Assembly (NCBI RefSeq): GCF_014193695.1
Contig: NZ_JACHZR010000001.1
Span: 347,309 to 411,308 of the forward strand
Source of the DNA: Rhizobium sp. BK316
Lineage (GTDB): Bacteria; Pseudomonadota; Alphaproteobacteria; Rhizobiales; Rhizobiaceae
Direction: 5' to 3'
DNA length: 64,000 bases
This document shows positions 41,930 through 51,047 of this stretch, piece after piece. The position numbers and the translations under genes are program-made. Position 1 is the first letter of the stretch, and the number at the start of each line of letters is the position of its first letter. The notes under the pieces were generated by a model that was not told where the DNA came from, did not search any database, and was given only the letters and a program-made list of their open reading frames with translations.

Positions 41930-42571
41930 TCAGCGAGCCGCCCAGTTGGCGCCGCGGCGGAAGATCGTCTTCATCTGCGGCACATCGAATTCCTTGGCGA
42001 CATGGCCGAGGGACGAATAAAAGACTCGACCCTTGCCGTATTTGCGCTTCCAGACGACCGGCATGGTTACGCCATCGATCCAGTAGGCATGTTCGCCGGT
42101 GAAGGTGGTTGTTGCCAGCACCTCGTTCGAGGGGTCGACATGCATGTAATACTGCTCGGAATTATAGGGGAAATCGGTAATCCCCTCCATCAGCGGGTCA
42201 TCCGGGCGCGTGATGTTGACGGTGTAGTTGATGATGTTGCCCGGATGGGCAACCCACTGGCCACCGATGATGAACTGGTACTCAGTCGATTCGCGGAAGC
42301 TGTCGCCGGCGCCGCCGTGATAGCCGGCAATGCCAACGCCGCTTTCGATGGCGGCAGCGAGGTTCTTCACCTCTTCCTTCTCGATCTTCGACATTGTGAT
42401 GACGGGTACGATAAGGCTCAGGTCGTGAATCGACGGATCGGCGAACGCCTCCGTGCTGTGCTCCACATAGACCTTGAAGCCGTCTTCCTCGAGCATGTCC
42501 TTGATGATTGCGGCGCATTGTTCCGGTTCGTGGCCTGCCCAGCCGCCCCAGACGATCAGTGCTTCACGCAT
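41930..42571 (-). CDS. ThuA-family protein (glutamine amidotransferase-like fold)
   Basis: This 213-residue protein shows the ThuA pattern: ALIVWGGWAGHEPEQCA at the N-terminus, GIAGYHGGAGDSFRESTEYQFIIGGQWVAHPG near 90-120, and TMPVVWKRKYGKGRVFYSSLGH near 175. ThuA works with a Gfo/Idh/MocA oxidoreductase (ThuB) in rhizobial use of trehalose and related disaccharides through 3-keto sugars. The same pair is present here, 19 bp apart. The usual catalytic Cys of glutamine amidotransferases is absent, as in other ThuA proteins. Confidence 0.87.
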   Translation of the reverse strand: MREALIVWGGWAGHEPEQCAAIIKDMLEEDGFKVYVEHSTEAFADPSIHDLSLIVPVITMSKIEKEEVKNLAAAIESGVGIAGYHGGAGDSFRESTEYQFIIGGQWVAHPGNIINYTVNITRPDDPLMEGITDFPYNSEQYYMHVDPSNEVLATTTFTGEHAYWIDGVTMPVVWKRKYGKGRVFYSSLGHVAKEFDVPQMKTIFRRGANWAAR

Positions 42572-42590
42572 CGTGTATTCCTCCTGAAAA

Positions 42591-43694
42591 TTACTTGCCG
42601 AGCAGTCCGTCGACGAGGGATTGAGAAAGCGGAGCAGGACGCTCCGTTGTCGTGGTGAGTGTCACCGTGCTGCCGGTGTCGGATGCCTTCTGGAAGGCTT
42701 CCATCACTTCGAGCACGTGCAGCGCCAGATCGCCGTTCGCGCGGTGCGGCCGGTTCGACCGGATGGCGTGGGCGAGATCGGCGACGCCGAGAGAGCGGTA
42801 GTTGCCCTCGGCATAAGGCAGGGTCACGGGCTGGTCCTCGAACTGACCGCCCTTCTTCAGATATTCGACGGGGCCTTCAAACCGGTTCGGATCCGGCACA
42901 ATCAGCGTACCCTCGGTGCCGTAGACCTCGAGCGGCACATGCTTGTGGCCGGCCACATCGAAGCTCATGCCAATTTGCACGACAGCGCCATTGGCGAAAG
43001 CCATCACGCCGGCCACATGGGTCGGGATATGAACCGGAATGCGCTCGCCATTGCGCGGCTCGCTGGTGATGATGCGCTCATTGCGCGGGGTGACCGCAAA
43101 ACCCGCAACCTTGGCGACCGGTCCCAGCAGATTGACGAGGTCGGTGATGTAGTAGGGACCCATGTCGAGCATCGGGCCGCCGCCGACTTCATAGTAGAAG
43201 GCCGGGTTGGGATGCCAGCGCTCGTGGCCGGGGCACATGAAGGTCGCGGTGCCGCCGACCGGGATACCGATGACGCCGTCATCGATCAGGGTACGGGCCG
43301 TCTGATGGCCGCCGCCGAGAAAAGTGTCGGGAGCCGCGCCGATGCGCAGGCCCTTGGCCTTGGCGGCATCCGCCAATTTTTTCCCTTCTCCGAAATTAAT
43401 CCCGAGTGGCTTTTCTGAATAGGTGTGCTTTCCGGCTTCCAGCGCTTGCAGGCCGACGGCGACATGGGCCTTCGGAATGGTCAGGTTGACGATGATCTCG
43501 ACCTTCGGGTCGGCGAGAAGCTCGTCGACCGTCCTGGCCTGAAGATTGAATTCGGCCGCCTTTGCCTCGGCGAGTTCGCGATTGAGATCGCCCAGTCCCT
43601 TGATATCGAGGATCGGAAATGCCGATGTCATCGCCTTCAGATAGGCGCCCGAAATATTGCCGCATCCAATGATGCCGATACCGACTTTTTCCAT
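42591..43694 (-). CDS. Gfo/Idh/MocA family NAD(P)-dependent oxidoreductase
   Basis: The 367-residue enzyme has the Rossmann motif VGIGIIGCGNISGAY at 4-18, the active-site lysine block HTYSEKPLGINFGEGKKLADAAKAKGLRIG near 90-118, and HERWHPNPAFYYEVGGGPMLDMGPYYITDLVNLLG near 165-200, with the GGGPxxDxGxH-like signature. It should oxidise or epimerise a sugar or cyclitol. The ATG at 43694 is chosen, 5 bp from GGAGG; a tandem ATG at 43697 is also possible. It lies between the ROK regulator and the ThuA gene. Confidence 0.9.
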   Translation of the reverse strand: MEKVGIGIIGCGNISGAYLKAMTSAFPILDIKGLGDLNRELAEAKAAEFNLQARTVDELLADPKVEIIVNLTIPKAHVAVGLQALEAGKHTYSEKPLGINFGEGKKLADAAKAKGLRIGAAPDTFLGGGHQTARTLIDDGVIGIPVGGTATFMCPGHERWHPNPAFYYEVGGGPMLDMGPYYITDLVNLLGPVAKVAGFAVTPRNERIITSEPRNGERIPVHIPTHVAGVMAFANGAVVQIGMSFDVAGHKHVPLEVYGTEGTLIVPDPNRFEGPVEYLKKGGQFEDQPVTLPYAEGNYRSLGVADLAHAIRSNRPHRANGDLALHVLEVMEAFQKASDTGSTVTLTTTTERPAPLSQSLVDGLLGK

Positions 43695-43723
43695 CATGTC
43701 CTCCAACAATACGGTTTTGCGCG

Positions 43724-44923
43724 TCAGAGCGCTGGCCCGGTGGTACTCCAGGGCGATTCATAGAGTTCGTAGAGCGCGACGGCCGCTGCACCCTGTGCCC
43801 AGAAATCGTCGGTCGAATCATCGAAAACGAGTTCGCTGACGCCTTGCAGGGATGGCGGGATGGCCAGTGCATAGGCATCCCGCAGGCTGTTGAGGAACGG
43901 CTCACCCAGCGCGAGCGAAGAGCCGACGAGAATGACGCGCGGCGGTGCAAACAGCGTGACGATATTGGCGATCGTCAGCCCGACCGCCTCGCCGGCCCGC
44001 GCGGCTGCACCGATCAGCCTGTCGTCGTCGGCCTGGATCATTGCCTGTACATGGGTCATGCCGCGGCCGAGACGCACCGCCTCGGCAAAACGTCCATCGG
44101 TCTGCTGGTCGCCGAGAATGGCGCTTTCTCCGGCCTGGCTGGAAAGGCGGACCACGCCCTGCTGGCCCATGCCGAGAACGAGGTCGCCAAGATTGTGGCT
44201 GAGGCCGCCGGCGCCGCGGAAAAGCTGGTTGTCATGAAGCACGCCCAGGCCGAGTGTCTGCTCCAGTGAGATCAGCACCATGTCTTCGAGGTCGCGGGCC
44301 TTGCCGAACCAGTGATGGCCAAGCGTGATTGCATGCGCGTCGCTTTCGATGATCGTCGGCGTCGATAGGCGGGTCGACATTTCCTTAGCAAAATCAACAT
44401 TGACTTCGCGGAATATCGGGCTTGAGCGGATATAGCCGGTGCGGTGCTCGATGACGCCGGGAAGTGCCAGGCAGATGCTGTCTATATCATCGAGCGACAA
44501 GCCGATATCGACGACACAACGGCGAACGCCATCTTCGACGAGATCGGCAATGACGGCGATCGGCTGACGATCGATGCGGATCGGCAGTGTCAGCCTGGAG
44601 AGCACGTCCCCGCGGAAATTGGCGACGACGAAGATCATGCGGCTGGCGGCGATCTTGGCGCCGACCACACGGGCGGCATCAGGATTGAGCTCCAGCATCA
44701 CGCGGGGTCTTCCGCGGACAGCCTCATTGCGGATATCGCCCTCATGACGCGGCAGGATCAGTCCATCGTCGAGCAGCGAAGCGGTGATCGCGGAAACCGT
44801 CGTGGTCGAGAGCTCCGTACGCTCGCTGATCTGGATACGAGAAATCGGACCGTGACGCCGGATCGTGTCGAGCACGTTCAAGCGGTTGATCGCACGCATT
44901 AATTCGGGGTCTGCAGTCTTCAT
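43724..44923 (-). CDS. ROK-family transcriptional regulator
   Basis: This 399-residue protein has an N-terminal winged helix (LNVLDTIRRHGPISRIQISERTELSTTTVSAITASLLDDGLI at 15-56) and a ROK sugar-kinase-like domain. The ATP-type block is weak (AAARAGEAVGLTIANIVTLFAPPRVILVGS near 310). The ROK metal-binding CxCGxxGC cluster is not present, as in a number of rhizobial ROK repressors. It is the first gene of the ROK-oxidoreductase-ThuA operon and is divergent from the sugar importer at 45128, so it probably controls both. Confidence 0.88.
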   Translation of the reverse strand: MKTADPELMRAINRLNVLDTIRRHGPISRIQISERTELSTTTVSAITASLLDDGLILPRHEGDIRNEAVRGRPRVMLELNPDAARVVGAKIAASRMIFVVANFRGDVLSRLTLPIRIDRQPIAVIADLVEDGVRRCVVDIGLSLDDIDSICLALPGVIEHRTGYIRSSPIFREVNVDFAKEMSTRLSTPTIIESDAHAITLGHHWFGKARDLEDMVLISLEQTLGLGVLHDNQLFRGAGGLSHNLGDLVLGMGQQGVVRLSSQAGESAILGDQQTDGRFAEAVRLGRGMTHVQAMIQADDDRLIGAAARAGEAVGLTIANIVTLFAPPRVILVGSSLALGEPFLNSLRDAYALAIPPSLQGVSELVFDDSTDDFWAQGAAAVALYELYESPWSTTGPAL

Positions 44924-45048
44924 AAAAATTAGCCAGGCAATCGGTCTGCTGGGGCAAGCCGCCTAATGTTTTTAACGGGTTACGAAATAAATAGCAGGCA
45001 AATACGGAGCCCTGTCAAGCGAATTTGATGAAAAATACAGCGATTGGC

Positions 45049-45077
45049 TTGACATTGGGCAAAAGCTCCGTTGAATT
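45049..45077 (+). promoter_or_regulatory. Candidate sigma-70 promoter of the sugar importer operon
   Basis: A consensus -35 TTGACA (45049-45054), 17 bp, then TGAATT as a weaker -10. It lies about 50 bp upstream of the binding-protein ATG in the ROK-importer divergent region. GGGAGGA sits 6 bp before the ATG. Confidence 0.5.
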
Positions 45078-45127
45078 ATTCCGCATAGGGGAAAAATTGT
45101 GAGGATAGGTCCCCTGGGAGGAAAATC

Positions 45128-46432
45128 ATGAATTTTATGTCCAAGAGCGCCGCTTTTGGCGGCGGGCGCATCGTGTCCATGGCTGCGGCAGCCGGCATGT
45201 TATTGGCCGGGGCAGGGGCTGCTTCGGCGGCGACGGTGGTCAAGTGGCTGCATCTCGAAACCGATCCGAAAAACGTCGCGGCCTGGGAAGGTATCGTCAA
45301 GAAATACGAAGCCCAGCATCCCGACGTCGACATCCAGATGCAGTTCCTCGAAAACGAGGCGTTCAAGGCCAAGCTTCCGACATTGCTGCAGTCCGACGAC
45401 GTACCGGATTTCTTTTTCAGCTGGGGCGGCGGCGTCCTGAAGCAGCAGTCGGAGACCGGCGCGTTACAGGATGTGACGCCGGCCCTCGATGCCGATGGCG
45501 GCAAATTGCGCAAGGCTTATACGCCCGCTTCCGTGGATGGCCTGACCTTCGACGGCAAGACCTGGGCGATCCCATATAAGGTAGGCCTTGTCAGCTTCTT
45601 CTACAACAAGGCGCTGTTTGCCAAGGCCGGTGTCAAGGCCGAAGACATCAAGACCTGGACCGATTTTCTCGAAGCGGTGAAAAAGATAAAGGCGGCCGGC
45701 ATCGTGCCGATTGCGGGCGGTGGTGGCGAGAAGTGGCCGATCCACTTCTACTGGAGCTATCTCGTCATGCGCGAGGGCGGCCAGAAGGTCTTCGAAGCCG
45801 CCAAGAAGGGCGAGGGCGAAGGTTTCCTCGACCCCGCGATCATCAAGGCCGGCGACGATCTCGCTGAACTCGGCAAACTCGAACCCTTCCAGCCCGGCTA
45901 TCTCGGCGCGACCTGGCCACAGACGCTCGGCGTCTTCGGTGACGGCAAGGCCGCGATGATCCTCGGCTTCGAAGCGACCGAGGCCAACCAGCGCAAGAAT
46001 TCCGGCGACGGCAAGGGTCTGGCGCCCGACAATATCGGCCGTTTTGTCTTTCCGACGGTCGAAGGTGGCGCGGGCAAGCCGACGGATACGCTCGGTGGCC
46101 TGAACGGCTGGGCCTTAACCAAGAAGGCCTCCAAGGAAGCGATCGATTTCCTCGCTTTCCTGACGAATGCGGACAACGAGCGCACGATGGCAAAGGCCGG
46201 TATGCTCCTGCCTGTTGCGGCCGGCGCCGACGATGGCGTCGTCAACCCACTGCTTGCCGAATCGGCAAAACAGCTTGCTGGTGCCACCTGGCATCAGAAT
46301 TTCTTCGACCAGGATCTCGGTGCGGCCGTCGGCCGTGTCGTTAACGACGTGTCGGTGGAAATCGTCTCCGGACAGATGAATTCCAAGGACGGCGCCCAGA
46401 TGATCCAGGACGCTTTCGAACTGGAGCAATAG
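45128..46432 (+). CDS. Extracellular sugar-binding protein (family 1)
   Basis: The 434-residue precursor has a signal peptide ending near GAASA. The mature part starts ATVVKWLHLETDPKNVAAWEGIVKKYEAQHP and has the family-1 blocks DVPDFFFSWGGGVLKQQ, KTWAIPYKVGLVSFFYNKALFAKAGV near 140-165 and PTDTLGGLNGWALTKKASKEAIDFL near 325. It delivers a carbohydrate to the two following permeases. Linkage to ThuA and Gfo/Idh/MocA genes points to a disaccharide or glycoside. Confidence 0.92.
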   Translation: MNFMSKSAAFGGGRIVSMAAAAGMLLAGAGAASAATVVKWLHLETDPKNVAAWEGIVKKYEAQHPDVDIQMQFLENEAFKAKLPTLLQSDDVPDFFFSWGGGVLKQQSETGALQDVTPALDADGGKLRKAYTPASVDGLTFDGKTWAIPYKVGLVSFFYNKALFAKAGVKAEDIKTWTDFLEAVKKIKAAGIVPIAGGGGEKWPIHFYWSYLVMREGGQKVFEAAKKGEGEGFLDPAIIKAGDDLAELGKLEPFQPGYLGATWPQTLGVFGDGKAAMILGFEATEANQRKNSGDGKGLAPDNIGRFVFPTVEGGAGKPTDTLGGLNGWALTKKASKEAIDFLAFLTNADNERTMAKAGMLLPVAAGADDGVVNPLLAESAKQLAGATWHQNFFDQDLGAAVGRVVNDVSVEIVSGQMNSKDGAQMIQDAFELEQ

Positions 46433-46451
46433 TCAGCGCCCGCAGAACCTT

Positions 46452-46480
46452 CCGGCGCTCCTGCCAAAGCGGAGCGCCGG
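46452..46480 (+). other. Intercistronic hairpin after a binding-protein gene
   Basis: CCGGCGCTCC and GGAGCGCCGG form a perfect 10-bp stem with a 9-base loop, 19 bp after the binding-protein stop and 30 bp before the permease start. No T-run follows. Confidence 0.6.
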
Positions 46481-46510
46481 CACCGCAGCCGAGATGCGAA
46501 AGCAGGACCC

Positions 46511-47449
46511 ATGGCCAATGTATCAGTCCTATCAACACCGAGTGCCGTAAGGCTGGCAAGACGAACCGCAAATAGGAAGAGCTCGGTCGCCCACGACCGG
46601 CTGACGGTGCTGCTGCTTTTCCTGCCACCGGCGCTGCTCCTCTTCACGCTCTTCGTCATCATGCCGATGGGCGAGGCGGCCTGGTACAGCCTCTATAAGT
46701 GGAACGGCTACGGCACGCCGACCGAATTCATCGCGCTCCGCAATTTCCAGGTCCTGTTCCGCAACGCGGCTTTCACCCAGGCGCTGATCAATAACGGCCT
46801 GATCATCGTCATCTCGATCTGCATCCAGGTGCCGCTCGCCATCTGGCTGGCGACGATGCTTGCCCACCGCATTCCCGGCGTTGTCGGCTTCCGTCTGATC
46901 TTCTTCCTGCCCTATGTGCTGGCGGATGTTGCAGCGGGCCTCATCTGGCGTTTCGTCTATGACGGCGATTACGGCCTGTTTGCAGCCGTTTCCAATTTCT
47001 TCGGTTTCGCCAACCCTTATGTGCTCGCCGACAAGGACGTAGCAATTTATGCGATACTCGGGGTCATCGTCTGGAAATATTTCGGTTTTCACATGATGCT
47101 GTTCATCGCCGGCCTGCAATCCGTCGACAAGAACGTGCTGGAGGCGGCCGAAATCGACGGCGCCACCGGCTGGCAGAAATTCCGTTACGTCACGCTGCCG
47201 CTGCTCGGCTCAACCTTGCGCCTTTCGATCTTCTTCGCCGTCGTCGGCTCGCTGCAGCTCTTCGACATGATCATGCCGCTGACGGGCGGCGGGCCGTCCA
47301 ATTCCACGCAGACGATGGTCACCTTCCTCTACACCTATGGCGTCATGCGTATGCAGGTGGGCTTGGGCAGCGCCGTCGGCGTGGTGCTCTTCATCATCTG
47401 CGTCACGCTCGCCTTCGGCTACAAAAGGATCTTCATGCGTCATGACTGA
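46511..47449 (+). CDS. Sugar ABC transporter permease (MalF/UgpA type)
   Basis: The 312-residue permease has six helices, starting with LLLFLPPALLLFTLFVIMPMGEAAWYSL near 35-62. The EAA loop is LEAAEIDGATGWQKFRYVTLPLL near 215-237. It lacks the long periplasmic insertion of the permease at 13822. Its 3' end overlaps the next permease gene by 8 bp. Confidence 0.92.
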   Translation: MANVSVLSTPSAVRLARRTANRKSSVAHDRLTVLLLFLPPALLLFTLFVIMPMGEAAWYSLYKWNGYGTPTEFIALRNFQVLFRNAAFTQALINNGLIIVISICIQVPLAIWLATMLAHRIPGVVGFRLIFFLPYVLADVAAGLIWRFVYDGDYGLFAAVSNFFGFANPYVLADKDVAIYAILGVIVWKYFGFHMMLFIAGLQSVDKNVLEAAEIDGATGWQKFRYVTLPLLGSTLRLSIFFAVVGSLQLFDMIMPLTGGGPSNSTQTMVTFLYTYGVMRMQVGLGSAVGVVLFIICVTLAFGYKRIFMRHD

Positions 47450-48290
47450 TATAAGCTCTTCCATCCGTATGAGCGTGTCCACGCGCATCTATCTGTACGT
47501 GTCGCTGAGCCTGATTGCCGCGATCGTGCTCGTGCCGCTGGTGACGACCGCGCTCGGCGGCTTCAAGACGCTGGGCGACCTGCGCACCAATCCTTTCGGC
47601 CTGCCAACGGAATGGCAATTGGCGAATTATACCGACATTCTCTTCGGCGAGCGCTACTGGCTGCAGATCGGCAATTCACTTGTCATCGCAGCGCTCACGG
47701 TGCTCCTGACGCTGATCGTTTCGTCCATGGCGGCTTTTGCCTTTGCCCATGTCCGGTTCTTCGGCTCGTCCTTCCTGCTCAACTATTTTCTGCTCGGTCT
47801 GATGTTTCCGGCGGCGACCGCGATCCTGCCGCTCTTCATCCGCATCCGCGATCTTGGGCTTTTGAACACCTATTGGGGCGTGGTGCTGCCGCAGGTGGCC
47901 TTCGGTCTCGGCATGAGCATCCTCTTGTTTCGCAACTATTTCCGCAATCTTCCGGAAGAATTGTTCCAGGCGGCGTTCGTCGATGGTTGCGGTTATCTGC
48001 GCTTCTTCTGGCATATATCGCTGCCGCTTTCCCGACCGATCGTCGCCACCGTCAGCATCATCTCCTTCGTCGGCAGCTGGAACAGTTATATCCTGCCGCT
48101 GATCATGCTGAACTCGGAGTCCAAATATCCCTGGCCGCTCGGCATCATGGTCTATCGCGGCGAATACGGGACGGAATGGCAGCTGGTGCTGGCCTTCATC
48201 ACGCTCACCATCCTGCCCACCATCATCGTCTTTTTCATCGCCCAAAGGCACATCATCGCCGGATTGACCGCCGGCGCCGTGAAGTCCTGA
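47442..48290 (+). CDS. Sugar ABC transporter permease (MalG/UgpE type)
   Basis: The 282-residue permease has six helices. The EAA loop FQAAFVDGCGYLRFFWHISLPLS near 180-200 carries a Gly-Cys in place of the usual Gly-Ala. The ATG at 47442 lies inside the end of the preceding permease gene, giving coupled translation. GLMFPAATAILPLFIRIRDLGLLNTYWGVVLPQ near 130-160 is a typical block. Confidence 0.92.
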   Translation: MTDISSSIRMSVSTRIYLYVSLSLIAAIVLVPLVTTALGGFKTLGDLRTNPFGLPTEWQLANYTDILFGERYWLQIGNSLVIAALTVLLTLIVSSMAAFAFAHVRFFGSSFLLNYFLLGLMFPAATAILPLFIRIRDLGLLNTYWGVVLPQVAFGLGMSILLFRNYFRNLPEELFQAAFVDGCGYLRFFWHISLPLSRPIVATVSIISFVGSWNSYILPLIMLNSESKYPWPLGIMVYRGEYGTEWQLVLAFITLTILPTIIVFFIAQRHIIAGLTAGAVKS

Positions 48291-48314
48291 GCCCGAGCCA
48301 TTGGAGGTGCAATC

Positions 48315-49388
<1,074 letters not shown>

Positions 49389-49440
49389 GTTTAAGAGATA
49401 GCGGGCGGGCTTCTTTGGCCTGTAGCATCGATCTCAAATG

Positions 49441-49476
49441 AAATCCGCCGCCAATCCCGTGATTGGCGGCGGATTT
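49441..49476. terminator. Bidirectional intrinsic terminator
   Basis: AAATCCGCCGCCAATC and its exact complement form a 16-bp stem with loop CCGT, followed by ATTTTG. It lies between the convergent importer ATPase gene and dctA and should stop both transcripts. Confidence 0.92.
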
Positions 49477-49489
49477 ATTTTGTCAGCGC

Positions 49490-50824
49490 TTATTCTGCAG
49501 GCTGTGCGATCGGTACCAGGAGATCGCTGTCGTCGCGCAAATTTCCGTTCATTGCGGCGGCAAAGCGGGTCTGGTCGAGTTCGTTTTCCCAGCGGGCAAC
49601 GACGATCGTGGCAACCGCATTGCCGACGAGGTTGGTCAGCGCGCGGCATTCCGACATGAAGCGGTCGATGCCGAGGATGAGCGCCATCCCGGCGATCGGA
49701 ACCGAGGGGACGACCGAGAGTGTTGCGGCAAGCGTGATGAAGCCGGCGCCGGTAATGCCGGCGGCACCCTTGGAACTCAGCATGGCCACGAGCAGCAGCA
49801 GGATTTGATCGCCGAAGCTCAGATGCGTATCCGTCGCCTGGGCGATGAAGAGGGCTGCCAATGTCATGTAGATGTTGGTGCCGTCGAGATTGAAGGAATA
49901 GCCGGTCGGAATGACGAGGCCGACGACCGAGCGCTTGCACCCGGCGCGTTCCATCTTGTTCATCAGGCCGGGCAGGGCGGCTTCGGACGACGAGGTGCCG
50001 AGCACCAGCAGCAGCTCTTCCTTGATATAGCGGAGCAGCGCCAGGATGGAAAAGCCGTTGTAGCGGGCGACTGCACCGAGCACGACCAAAACGAAGAGCA
50101 GCGACGTCAGGTAGAAGGTGCCGATCAGGAAGGCGAGGTTGGCGATCGCGCCAATGCCGTATTTGCCGATCGTAAACGCCATGGCACCGAAGGCGCCGAT
50201 CGGCGCGAACTTCATCAGGATTGCGACGAGACGGAAGACCGGGGCTGTCAGAACCTGGAAGAAATCCAGCACCGGCTTGCCGCGTTCGCCGACGGAGCCA
50301 AGCGCAATGCCGAAGACGATGGAGAAGAACAGCACCTGCAGGATGTCGCCCTTGGCGAAGGCGCCGACGATCGTGTCCGGGATGATGTTCATCAGGAAGC
50401 CGACGATCGTCGCGTCATGAGCCTGGGCGGCATAATTGTTGACAGCCTTCGTATCCAGCGTTGCCGGATCGATATGCATGCCGGCGCCAGGCTGCAGCAC
50501 GTTTGAGACGACGAGGCCGACGACGAGCGCCAGCGTCGAGAAGACGAGGAAGTAGCCTAGCGCCTTGCCGACCACGCGGCCGAACTTCTTGAGGTCGGCC
50601 ATGCCGGCAATGCCGGTTGTCACCGTCAGGAAGATGACGGGCGCGATCACCATGCGCACGAGCTTGATGAAGGCATCTCCAAGAGGCTGCAGCGAAGCGC
50701 CAAGAGAAGGATAGAAGTGGCCAAGCAGAACGCCGGCGGCGATAGCCGCGAGAACCTGCACATAGAGGTGCTGGTAAAGGGGAGTTTTGCCGCGCGGTGT
50801 GGCGGCGTTGATAGCAATATCCAT
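49490..50824 (-). CDS. dctA: C4-dicarboxylate transporter DctA
   Basis: The 444-residue protein is a dicarboxylate/cation symporter of the DAACS family and imports succinate, fumarate and malate. Family blocks are [22 protein letters not shown] near 55-76, [23 protein letters not shown] near 270-292 (the re-entrant serine-rich loop), and [25 protein letters not shown] near 300-325. The ATG at 50824 has GGAGG 6 bp upstream and gives the length usual for rhizobial DctA. In rhizobia DctA is essential for feeding nitrogen-fixing bacteroids. A sigma-54 promoter and tandem DctD sites lie upstream, and dctBD is divergent. Confidence 0.97.
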   Translation of the reverse strand: MDIAINAATPRGKTPLYQHLYVQVLAAIAAGVLLGHFYPSLGASLQPLGDAFIKLVRMVIAPVIFLTVTTGIAGMADLKKFGRVVGKALGYFLVFSTLALVVGLVVSNVLQPGAGMHIDPATLDTKAVNNYAAQAHDATIVGFLMNIIPDTIVGAFAKGDILQVLFFSIVFGIALGSVGERGKPVLDFFQVLTAPVFRLVAILMKFAPIGAFGAMAFTIGKYGIGAIANLAFLIGTFYLTSLLFVLVVLGAVARYNGFSILALLRYIKEELLLVLGTSSSEAALPGLMNKMERAGCKRSVVGLVIPTGYSFNLDGTNIYMTLAALFIAQATDTHLSFGDQILLLLVAMLSSKGAAGITGAGFITLAATLSVVPSVPIAGMALILGIDRFMSECRALTNLVGNAVATIVVARWENELDQTRFAAAMNGNLRDDSDLLVPIAQPAE

Positions 50825-50910
50825 AGTGTCCTCCACTGTGCCGAACGCCAATGCGGCGAGCGGGCGAGTCATGATGGTCAAACAGCCTCCCGACTGTTGA
50901 GGCATGGGAT

Positions 50911-50926
50911 TGCAACACGCGTGCCA
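50911..50926 (-). promoter_or_regulatory. Sigma-54 promoter of dctA
   Basis: On the minus strand TGGCACG-CGTG-TTGCA matches the -24/-12 consensus TGGCAC-N5-TTGC fully. Transcription should begin near 50899, leaving a leader of about 75 bases before the dctA ATG. Confidence 0.9.
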
Positions 50927-50988
50927 GTTTCCGTTGCGATCTTAACCCGTTGATATTCCTACCTATCGCTTCCAATCATGGTTGGGTA

Positions 50989-51006
50989 TGTGCGGATTTG
51001 CGCACA
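50989..51006. promoter_or_regulatory. DctD upstream activator site, promoter-proximal
   Basis: TGTGCGGATTTGCGCACA is a perfect 6-bp inverted repeat with a 6-base spacer, about 65 bp upstream of the dctA sigma-54 promoter. This matches the known arrangement of DctD sites at rhizobial dctA. Confidence 0.8.
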
Positions 51007-51021
51007 ACGTGATTTGCTCTC

Positions 51022-51039
51022 GGTGCGAATATATGCACA
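51022..51039. promoter_or_regulatory. DctD upstream activator site, promoter-distal
   Basis: GGTGCGAATATATGCACA has the same 6-6-6 layout as the proximal site, with two mismatches from it in the arms. The two sites start 33 bp apart, three helical turns, allowing DctD oligomers to bind the same DNA face. It overlaps the ATG at 51033, an argument that dctB starts further downstream. Confidence 0.7.
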
Positions 51040-51047
51040 ATCTCCTC

